A DNA stretch of 64,000 bases, from assembly GCF_000936425.1 (NCBI RefSeq), contig NZ_AVFK01000019.1, positions 62,001 through 126,000 of the forward strand. Reading direction: 5' to 3'. The DNA is from Skermanella aerolata KACC 11604. GTDB taxonomy: Bacteria; Pseudomonadota; Alphaproteobacteria; Azospirillales; Azospirillaceae. A program made the translations under genes and the position numbers. The notes below the pieces were generated by a model that saw nothing but the letters and a program-made list of their open reading frames with translations, ran no database searches and had not been told where the DNA came from. This document shows, one piece after another, positions 18,591 to 26,000 of this stretch (positions are counted from its first letter, which is position 1; every line of letters starts with the position of its first letter).

Positions 18591-18864
18591 CCGTCATACC
18601 CGGATCAAGTCCCTAGGCGCTGACTCAAAACGTTCTTAAACGCTTCGCGGGTATTCTCCTCCACTCTGCCGTCATGCCAAGACTTGATCTTGGCATCTCC
18701 CAGCGAAAGCTAACGTGACGACTTCAACCTGAAGCCTGGATGTCAACCGCTGCGCTCCTGAAAGGAGATACAAAGATCAAGTCTTGGTATGACGGAAAGG
18801 CGAAAGAGACAGCCTAAATTAGCGCCTAAGTCAGCACCTTTGAGATCAAGTCCGGGTATGACGG
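18591..18864. repeat. MITE-like nested palindromic element inside the TRAP operon
   Basis: The 358-base gap between the TAXI and permease genes holds four related segments in nested inverted order. The outer arms are 18591-18612 and 18844-18864; the inner arms are 18669-18695 and 18774-18795. The outer arms read as the two halves of one 33-base palindrome (CCGTCATACCCGGATCAAGT...), cut apart with GATCAAGTCC repeated at both edges (18603-18612 and 18844-18853). The intervening 231 bases end in imperfect inverted repeats AGGCGCTGACT and, on the other strand, AGGTGCTGACT. The inner copy at 18669-18695 is itself a hairpin (TGCCAAGA/TCTTGGCA). No reading frame is convincing. It could form long RNA hairpins that tune permease expression. 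Confidence 0.7.
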
Positions 18865-18877
18865 AATAACGGAAGCC

Positions 18878-19864
18878 TTACTGAAGCACGCCCTTCTCGC
18901 GGTAGAACTTCTCAGCACCCGGATGCAGCGGAATGCCGATGCCCTTGGTCGCGTTCTGCACGGTGATCAGCTTGCCCTTGGCATGGCCGGCGTCCAGGAC
19001 GGTGCGGGAGTTGTCGCTCCAGAGCGCCTTGACGATGTTGTAGACAAGGTCGTCCGACTGCTTGGCGCTGGTCACCCACTGGGCGTTGACCGAGATCGTC
19101 TGCGTTTCCGGCACGTCCTTGTAGGTCCCGGCCGGGACCGTGTCCTTGGAGAAGAACTGGTAATCGGCCAGCATCTTCTCGGCTTCCGGACCGCCGATCG
19201 GGACCAGCGTGATACCGCTGGAAGTCGCCAGTTCCGAAATCGCGCCGGTCGGATAGCCGCCGACGAAGAAATAGGCGTCGAGCGCTCCGTCGCGCAGGCG
19301 GTCACCCGCTGGACCCGGCTTCAGGTATTCGGCCTTGACGTCCTTCTCGGTCAATCCGTAGGCCGACAGCACGATACGCGCATCGACCAGCGTGCCCGAT
19401 CCCGGCTCATCCAGCGAAACCCGCTTGCCCTTGAGGTCGGCGACCGACTTGATGCCGGAATTCTTCGTTGCGACCAGATGGATCGTTTCGGGATAGAGCG
19501 TCGCGATAGCGCGCAGGTTCTCGATTTTGCCCTTGCCCTCGAACAGGCCGGTGCCGGTATAGGCCCAGTAGGCCACGTCCGACTGCGAGAAGCCCGACTC
19601 GAGCGAGCCGCCGTTGACGGCGCTGATGTTCGCGACCGAGCCGTTGGACGACACCGCTGTCGCCACCAGCCCCGGCACTCCGCCGCCGGTGGCGGAAATC
19701 GTGTTGGCGATCAGGCCGCCCACGGGATAGTAGGTCCCGGCCGTACCGCCCGTGCCGATCCGGAAGAAAGCCGGCGCCTGCGCCAATGCGACCCCGGCGC
19801 TCAGTACGAGCGCCCCCAGCACGGCCCCAACAGCCATTCGGCGTTTTTTCATCATGAAGCTCAC
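18878..19864 (-). CDS. TAXI-family TRAP transporter solute-binding protein
   Basis: A 328-residue periplasmic binding protein of the TAXI subgroup. The GTG at 19864 was chosen because AGGGG lies six to seven bases before it; ATGs at 19855 and 19852 are alternatives that keep the signal peptide. The signal peptide (MKKRRMAVGAVLGALVLSAG) ends at ALAQA. The mature start FFRIGTGGTAGTYYPVGG is the hallmark TAXI motif, followed by GSVANISAVNGGSLESGFSQ and GKRVSLDEPGSGT. It delivers substrate to the fused permease encoded downstream. Substrate cannot be deduced. Confidence 0.9.
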   Translation of the reverse strand: MSFMMKKRRMAVGAVLGALVLSAGVALAQAPAFFRIGTGGTAGTYYPVGGLIANTISATGGGVPGLVATAVSSNGSVANISAVNGGSLESGFSQSDVAYWAYTGTGLFEGKGKIENLRAIATLYPETIHLVATKNSGIKSVADLKGKRVSLDEPGSGTLVDARIVLSAYGLTEKDVKAEYLKPGPAGDRLRDGALDAYFFVGGYPTGAISELATSSGITLVPIGGPEAEKMLADYQFFSKDTVPAGTYKDVPETQTISVNAQWVTSAKQSDDLVYNIVKALWSDNSRTVLDAGHAKGKLITVQNATKGIGIPLHPGAEKFYREKGVLQ

Positions 19865-20072
19865 GGCAGTCCCCTGTGATTCCGATATGGTAATCGGATC
19901 ATGGCTGTTGCTGCTGCAATTGTCACGATATCGGATTGTACCGGTGACAAACCGGTTGCCGGTCACCAACCGGACTTCCCCCTCGCCCCCTTGGGAAGGT
20001 CGGGGAACGGGTGCCTATAGACTTACCGGTTTGACGCGGCTATGCCACATGTAAAGAATTCGGAGATTTGTC

Positions 20073-20285
20073 ATGTCTTCTTCAGTCCGCCACCGTGTTC
20101 GAACTCATCGGGCACAGCTCAGGGCGATGGGGTTGAGGCCGATTCAGATCTGGGTTCCCGACGTTCGTTCCCCCGACTTCAAGGAAGAGGTGCTACGGCA
20201 ATCCCGTGCAGTCGCGGCATGTCCCGATGCTGCGGAGACCATGAACTTTCTGGAGGACATCCAGGACTTGGGCGATGAGCCATGA
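20073..20285 (+). CDS. Antitoxin of the MazE-like (DUF3018) family
   Basis: A 70-residue protein matching the proteobacterial 'antitoxin MazE family' (DUF3018): an N-terminal [20 protein letters not shown], then [20 protein letters not shown], then a C-terminal toxin-binding tail with [22 protein letters not shown] precedes the ATG. In intact operons the antitoxin stop overlaps the start of a MazF/PemK toxin by four bases. Here the ATGA overlap exists, but the toxin frame closes after 11 residues (see 20282-20317). The antitoxin is therefore an apparent orphan, unless the following acetyltransferase serves as a substitute partner. Confidence 0.8.
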   Translation: MSSSVRHRVRTHRAQLRAMGLRPIQIWVPDVRSPDFKEEVLRQSRAVAACPDAAETMNFLEDIQDLGDEP

Positions 20286-20317
20286 GGCGTGGCGATCTGG
20301 TGACCAACTTCCTATGA
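20282..20317 (+). pseudogene. MazF/PemK toxin remnant (start codon and 11 residues only)
   Basis: The ATG at 20282 overlaps the antitoxin stop (ATGA) and reads [11 protein letters not shown] before a TGA. The first eight residues are the canonical start of MazF/PemK-like toxins (MRRGDLVTV...). The rest of the toxin is absent: the frame stops within the ATGA that begins the GNAT gene at 20314. This looks like a deletion that removed the toxin body and joined its first codons to the acetyltransferase gene. The short length makes this an interpretation, but the position and overlap are exactly those expected of a toxin start. Confidence 0.6.
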
Positions 20318-20859
20318 CGACCCTACCCGCGCCCGGCCGCATCACCCTCGACATCGCGACGGAGGCCGACCTGCCGCGCTTCCGCAAGGATCTTCAGGAC
20401 GCCTTCTCGACCGCAGTGGTGGAAACGTTCGGATCGGTTGACAACGGACCGATCCCGCCCGACGAGGACGTGGCCGCGTCGTTCACCGCGCCGAACGCCG
20501 TGGTCCACCGTATCCTCGAGGACGGGCGTTGGGTCGGCGGCGCCGTCGTCTCGATCGATAGGGAGACGCGGCACAACACCCTCGACTTCTTTTACGTGCA
20601 TGTTGGCGAATTCGGCCGCGGGATCGGCCGCAGGGCTTGGAAAGCCATCGAGGCGCATTACCCGGACACAATAGTCTGGACGACCCACACGCCCTACTTC
20701 GAGAAGCGCAACATCCACTTTTACGTCAACGTTTGCGGCTTCCATATCGTGCAGTACTACCACGCCGGCCACCCGGACCCGAACCGCCCGGCCGAGCCGG
20801 ATTTGCCGGGAGACGACGGAATGTTCCGATTCGAGAAGCGCCTTTGCTTCGAAGGATGA
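20314..20859 (+). CDS. GNAT-family N-acetyltransferase
   Basis: A 181-residue GNAT-fold protein. Acetyl-CoA-binding motif A is visible as [17 protein letters not shown] (about residues 93-110, R-x-x-G-x-G form), preceded by the beta strand LDFFYVH and followed by [20 protein letters not shown], the usual C-terminal GNAT pattern. The ATG at 20314 was chosen because it overlaps the TGA of the MazF remnant and matches the start of the conserved fold ([14 protein letters not shown]). It may be an ordinary acetyltransferase or, given its place after a MazE-like antitoxin, a replaced toxin partner as in GNAT toxin systems. No substrate can be assigned. Confidence 0.8.
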   Translation: MTTLPAPGRITLDIATEADLPRFRKDLQDAFSTAVVETFGSVDNGPIPPDEDVAASFTAPNAVVHRILEDGRWVGGAVVSIDRETRHNTLDFFYVHVGEFGRGIGRRAWKAIEAHYPDTIVWTTHTPYFEKRNIHFYVNVCGFHIVQYYHAGHPDPNRPAEPDLPGDDGMFRFEKRLCFEG

Positions 20860-20975
20860 GGCGGCGGTAGTCGCCTCGGCTACTCCGCCATCAGCGATGT
20901 CACGCACGTAGATTCCTGGTGATGAGCAGCGGGAGGATTTGCCGATGGGTAAAGACCTCGGCGCGGCCGGGTGCG

Positions 20976-21767
20976 TCAAACCCGTCGCAATCGGACAGAA
21001 CACCGTGGCGTTTTAAGATCTCGAATCTCGATGAAATCGAGAGACGCAAGTGAAGTAGATAATTTCCCCGGCAGTTTTACCGCCTTCTTCGCCGCAAGAT
21101 CCTGCCCGACTTCATTCAACAAGACCCAGCCATCCGGTGATTCACCCAGATCCTCGACAGCGTTGCGAATGGCTGTCTTTTGACTGAGCGTAAGGCGGTC
21201 CTTACGATCATCAATGCCGCCGTTCGAGGGTTTTGCATTGGACTGGGCAGCAGGCTCTGCGGCGGGCTGGGAAGCATTGTTCGGCTCTGCGGCGATCCGG
21301 TATTGAGGAACAAGCATCGTCACATCCGCGACCTTGACGGACTTTCTGTCACCGATGGACCCGCATGTTGGAACGATGATGCTGGTCGGTTTACCGGAAA
21401 GTTGCAGCGCTTTGATCAATGGGGCAAATCCGTCATCGCCGCTGACGATCACATACTGGTCGGCGTCACTGGTAGCCCTCAGCCGGCCCGCATCGAACGC
21501 CAAGAGAAAATCGGCCGCGTTCGGTCCCGTGACATCCTTTCCGCCATCGATGACCTCGATCCCGGAAATCGCCTGCCATCTGCCGGGTTTAGCGCAGGTA
21601 TAGGCACGCATGACGATTGGTTCGCCAAGCAGCCTGAGAAGCCGGTGGATCTATGGCCAAAGGTCCACGCTGACATTCTCGGCATCTATGAGCACGGCGA
21701 GGCGGGCACTGGGGCCGATGCCTTGTTCTATAGCGGTTTCCCCGGTCACGCCAGTTTCCGTCAGCAT
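20976..21767 (-). pseudogene. NYN-domain RNase with LOTUS-like tail, broken by an in-frame amber codon
   Basis: From the ATG at 21767 the frame encodes SARLAVLIDAENVSVDLWP, then TAG at 21653-21651, and continues in the same frame IHRLLRLLGEPIVMRAYTC to the stop at 20976. Together they make a NYN (PIN-like) nuclease. Acidic site residues lie in LIDAEN, in GPNAADFLLAFD and in IVSGDDGFAPLIKAL. The tail LTLSQKTAIRNAVEDL through WVLLNEVGQDLA to FIEIRDL resembles an OST-HTH/LOTUS domain, a LabA-like arrangement. Only one base change separates this from a complete ~263-residue gene. The downstream fragment has its own ATG at 21611 but would lack the first catalytic aspartate. Confidence 0.72.
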
Positions 21768-21780
21768 AATTCTCGATCAA

Positions 21781-21825
21781 CTTACAGGCGGGCAACTTAC
21801 AGGCGGGCAAATTGCAGGCGGGTCA
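21781..21825. repeat. Three tandem 15-base repeats upstream of the NYN gene
   Basis: Two perfect copies of CTTACAGGCGGGCAA at 21781-21795 and 21796-21810, followed by a diverged third copy ATTGCAGGCGGGTCA at 21811-21825. They start about 14 bases upstream of the broken NYN gene's ATG (reverse strand), in what would be its 5' untranslated or promoter region. They could be slipped-strand repeats or protein-binding iterons. There are too few, and no spacers, for a CRISPR array. Confidence 0.8.
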
Positions 21826-21949
21826 AAACACAGGCACGATCTTCAATCGGGCCTTCGTACCGCATCAGGCGGAGGTTGACTAGCATACAATGTGATCGAA
21901 TCCCCAGGCGCTCCTACACCACGCCTGGGGACTTGATCAGTAACTCGGC

Positions 21950-22321
21950 CTAAAGCGAAGCGGCAGCCGACTTAGACGCGCCTGCTATTCCAAGGCCGGC
22001 CAAGCCGGATGCCATGGCTTTCTGGTGTCCGGGAGCATACCGCGCGAGATGATCGAGCAACTCACTCCCCTTGTTCCGCCAATAGCTCCGGAAAAACGGC
22101 ACCGCAAAACGGACAGCCTCTGAATCCTCCGAGGGCCGGAAGACGAAAATCTCTTCCTCGTCCAACTGTGAACTCATCGCGGTCGCACCGGGAGCAAGAT
22201 CGATATAGAGCACGTCTCCATGCTCATCGTAGCTCGTCGCCAGGGAAGCGGACGTCACGGGGGACAGATAAGGGGCGCAGGCAGCAACCTTATGGATAAA
22301 ACTGCTATTTACATTATCCAT
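21950..22321 (-). CDS. DUF2283-like protein, possible antitoxin
   Basis: A 123-residue protein. Its core SYDEHGDVLYIDLAPGATAM fits the DUF2283 pattern (YDxxxDxLYIxL), with EEEIFVFRPSEDSEAVRFAV completing the small beta fold. The C-terminal 40 residues are helical and alanine-rich. The ATG at 22321 lies one base after the stop of the upstream 142-residue gene, so translation is coupled. DUF2283 proteins often sit next to small toxin genes, which suggests but does not prove an antitoxin role. By eye the base composition here is less GC-rich than the flanking core genes, which fits acquisition. Confidence 0.6.
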   Translation of the reverse strand: MDNVNSSFIHKVAACAPYLSPVTSASLATSYDEHGDVLYIDLAPGATAMSSQLDEEEIFVFRPSEDSEAVRFAVPFFRSYWRNKGSELLDHLARYAPGHQKAMASGLAGLGIAGASKSAAASL

Positions 22322-22322
22322 C

Positions 22323-22751
22323 TTACTTCCCCTGCGGCCAGATAACGTCGCCTTTGCCAGCATACCGCTCCGCATTGAAGGCTGTCGATACGAAAGCGGT
22401 GTCAAGACGATCGCGGCGAGCCAGTACAAGCGTATACCACATCCGTCCTTTCAATTCACCCGCAGGCGCAATGTAAAAGAATGAATCAGGATCTTTCTTG
22501 GACTGAAGCACGGCTATGGGATTTGTAATCGCACCCTGGATTTCGAAAACGGAAGGGACTTCGGGTCCTCGCTTGTTAGGGCGTATATGAACGTCATAAC
22601 AGGCTGCCTCCAAGGTGACAGCATCGCCTAACGGGCCGAACCGTGAAAAATACTGCGTCACTGTAAAAGTCCGTCTACCAAGGGTCTGCTCCCAAAACAG
22701 GAGTGCCCACAAGTGAATATCCAGCGAATCACATGTATTTGTTGCATCCAA
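22323..22751 (-). CDS. Uncharacterised 142-residue protein, possible toxin partner of the DUF2283 gene
   Basis: A 142-residue protein that I cannot assign to a family with confidence. The N-terminus is mixed helical; a central strand-rich region reads FFYIAPAGELKGRMWYTLVL and then TAFVSTAFNAERYAGKG before the WPQGK end. That strand pattern with an R-x-W-Y-x-L core is reminiscent of BECR-fold RNase toxins (RelE/colicin E5-like), but no catalytic set can be pointed to. It is first in a two-gene unit with the DUF2283 gene. No strong ribosome binding site precedes the ATG at 22751. Confidence 0.5.
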   Translation of the reverse strand: MDATNTCDSLDIHLWALLFWEQTLGRRTFTVTQYFSRFGPLGDAVTLEAACYDVHIRPNKRGPEVPSVFEIQGAITNPIAVLQSKKDPDSFFYIAPAGELKGRMWYTLVLARRDRLDTAFVSTAFNAERYAGKGDVIWPQGK

Positions 22752-22997
22752 AATTCGATGGAAAAACTTAAGGTTTTCCTGGAACTGCCAGCAACTTCCA
22801 AATCCCTACATCTTCGCCGGCACAACATTGCAAGTCATACCCATGCGTTCAATGTGGCAAAACGGCCCGCCACTACTCCCCCTCACCCCTTCGGAACGTT
22901 CCGGCAGACCGTGTCCAGGTGCCGGGGCGGCTGCTGGATCGACCGCCCGCCAGCCACCACCTCGAAGGCCGCCGCCCCTCGCGATGCCGCTTGCAGA
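22752..22997. other. Intergenic stretch upstream of the TIR-CHAT gene
   Basis: The 312 bases between the divergent 142-residue gene and the TIR-CHAT gene contain no convincing protein frame: candidate short frames are proline/arginine-rich with no ribosome binding site. The left part is AT-rich and the right part is GC-rich. The only recognisable signal is a sigma-70-like promoter immediately before the TIR-CHAT gene (22998-23026). Confidence 0.5.
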
Positions 22998-23026
22998 TTG
23001 CACTATTACCTATGGTAGCCTGATAT
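22998..23026 (+). promoter_or_regulatory. Predicted sigma-70-like promoter of the TIR-CHAT gene
   Basis: TTGCAC at 22998-23003, a 17-base spacer and TGATAT at 23021-23026, 38 bases before the ATG at 23064. The spacing is ideal and both hexamers match the consensus at four or more positions. Transcription would begin near 23033, leaving a short leader. No operator-like palindrome is obvious, so expression may be constitutive and low. Confidence 0.4.
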
Positions 23027-23063
23027 CATACGAATAGGGTAATCCGACGGTATAACGAGAGGA

Positions 23064-26000
23064 ATGATCTTGACCGGCGATCAACGGAGCGGCGACAGCC
23101 GGGACGTTTTCATCTCCTACGCGCATGCCGATGGCGAATGGGTCAAGACCCTCGCCGAGAACCTGCACCGCGCGGGCCTGAAGGTCTTCTACGACCAGTG
23201 GGACATCGGCCTCGGCGACGTGGTCGTCCACAAGATCGACCACGGCATCCTCAACAGCCGCAACGGCATCCTCGTCGTCTCGCCGACATCGCTGACGCGG
23301 CCCTATGTCCAGAACGAATACGCGGCGCTGATGGATCGCGCCATCATGCGCGGCCAGCTCCTGATTCCCGTGCTGCTCAAAGACGCGGAAATGCCGCCCC
23401 TCCTGGCGACCCGCCTGTATGCGGATTTCCGCAACGCCGAGGGTCCCGGCTACCAGACCGCATTCGACAAGCTTGTCCGTGCCCTCAAGGGCGAGCGCCC
23501 CGGCCCTCCCGCAATCCTGCCGCCCGGCGGCGGCTACAAGGTCGCCGGCACCAACCCCCTCCGGCTTTCGATCACGCCGCAGCGGACGATCCTGTCCGGC
23601 GACGGCATCGACATTTCCGACCCGCCGCCAGCTGCCGGTTTCGACTTCGACGATCTCCTGTGGCGGCTGAAGCGCGCCCAGACCCACTGGGGTCCCCAAC
23701 GCGACGCGGCAGGCGCTTCAGCCGGCCGCGACGGGCTGGAGTCGGTCCTCTATGAGATCGGCGGCAAGCTGGCCGACAGCTTCCTGCCGCCCGCCGTGAC
23801 GGCGGCGCTGATCCAGGCCATCGCCGAGGCGGAGCGGCTGAACGGCACCCTGCAACTCGGCCTCGACATCGCCGAGCCCCTGGCCGGACTCCCCTGGGAA
23901 ACCCTGCGGCTCGGCAGCACCGTCCTGGCGCTGAATCGCCATGTCGAACTGTTCCGTCGGATCGACACGCAAGGACCGGCCCCCGCCATCACCATTCCCG
24001 GTCCCTTGCGCATCCTGGTCGCCATCGGCAGCCCGGACGCGCAAAACGCGCGCGGCGAGTTGCTGGACATGGAAGCGGAGCTTCAGCGCATCCTGGATGC
24101 CACGGACAAGCCGCACCGGGCCGGTAACGCTGCCGTCCACATCCTGGAGCACGGCAGCATCGCCGCCATCCACGACGCCCTGACCACCGGCCACTTTCAC
24201 GTCCTGCACATCTCCTGCCATGCGGCGCCCGGCACCCTGATCCTGGAAACTCCCGACGGCGCGGAAGACCGGGTGACGGCGCAACGCCTGTGCGAGGAGG
24301 CGATCCCGGCCGAACGGGCGGCCCCGCTGGTCGTGCTGGCCGGCTGCTCGACCGGGCAGGACGGCAAACCGAAGGACGATGCCGACTCCGCCGAGTTGCC
24401 CGGCCTTGCCCGCATGCTGGTCCAACACGGCGTGCCCGCCGTCATCGCCATGCAGGCGTCCGTCGGCGACCACTACGCCACTGACCTGATGGGCGAAGTT
24501 TATCAGGCGCTGTCCACCTGGGAGGACCCTCGCCCGCTGGCGGCGCTCGGCCATGCCCGCCGCACCATCGAGCGGAAGCGGATCACCGCCATCGCCTCCC
24601 AGCCGCCGCCGGAATGGCCGACGGCGGCCTTCTTCTGCGCCGTATCGCCCACGGCCCTGTTCGACCCCGCCGCGAAGCCCGAGACGCTGGAGGAAGTCCC
24701 GCCCCCGACCTTAGATCCCGGCGTCGTGGTCCGCCGGATCGGCGACATGGTCGGCCGCCGGTGCGAGCAGCGGCTGATCCTGCGGGCGCTGCGCGATCCC
24801 GACGACGCCGGGGTGCTGATCCATGGCATCGGCGGCGTCGGCAAAAGCACGCTGGCGGCGCACATCCTCCACCGGCTCGCCACCTCAGACGGTTTCCTGC
24901 TGATCTCGCTGAAGGGCGAGACGGACCCCGACCGGGTGCTGGGAGCCATCGGCCAGCGCCTGTTCCAGATCGGCCTTGACCAGGGAGAGAACGAGTCGGG
25001 CACCCTGCGCCGTCTTGCCGGCGTTCTCCGCGATCCCCAGCACTCCTGGCGTGACCGTTTCGATTACCTGTCCAATAGCCTTCTGTCCCGTCTCCCGGTC
25101 GCCTTCCTGTTCGACAACTTCGAAGACAATCTGACCGGCCGCGCGGTGCCGGACGAAGCGGCGGAATTGCTGGCCCGCTGGCTCCAAACGCCGCACCTGA
25201 GCCGGCTGGTCTTCACCAGCCGCCACACCTTCGAACTGCCCGACGACCCGCTTGAACAGCTGACCAAGTTCCATCTCGGCCCTCTGTCCTGGGCGGAAAC
25301 CCGCAAGCTGTTCTGGCGACTCGACGGGTTGAAGGCCCTGTCGGCGGACGACCAGCGGCACGCCTATGAGAGCGTCGGCGGCCATCCCCGCGCGCTGGAA
25401 TATCTCGACGCGCTGCTGCGCGGCGGCAAGGCCCGCTTCCCGGACGTCCAGGCCAAACTGCGTAAGCAGTTAAAGGCGAAAGGCATCGCCGACCCCGCCC
25501 GCTGGTATTCCGACACGACCGGCGGACTGGACGCAGCACTCGCGGATACCGTGATGCTCGCCGCCGACGACGTCCTGCTGGACCAGCTCCTGGCGCAGCT
25601 TGCCGATGACCCGCTCGCCCGCCGGCTTCTGATCGGCGCAGCAGTCTACCGCGTGGCCGTTGACGAACTCGGACTGGTCTGGGCGGTCGGTGACCCGGTG
25701 GAGCGGGCACCCGACCCAGAACGGGCGACACGATTGCAGGCGGCCGAAGACCGTTGGAAGGAGGCGCGGAAGAAGAACCCGGCGGCCGACTGGCCGGATG
25801 TCGTTTGGCCGGATGGCGAACTGGAGCAGTTCCAGCGGGACCTTGCGGTAGAGCGTGAGCCGCCGGTGGCGATGCCCGCAGGTTTTGCTTTGGCGAAGCA
25901 GCGCCTGCTCGACCTGTCGCTGCTGGCCCCCGTCTGCTTCGCCGACACGGACGAGCGGATGTTCCTAGTACACCGCTGGACAGCCGCCGCTCTGGAGAAG

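Noticed and set aside
19922-19975. Cluster of CCGGT words and a GGTGAC/GTCACC hairpin upstream of the TAXI gene
   Set aside because: Possible regulator site, but the arms are short and no known operator is matched, so it is not listed as a feature.
22713-23018. Plus-strand frame of about 100 codons before the TIR-CHAT gene
   Set aside because: No ribosome binding site, proline/arginine-rich tail, overlaps the divergent gene start and the predicted promoter.
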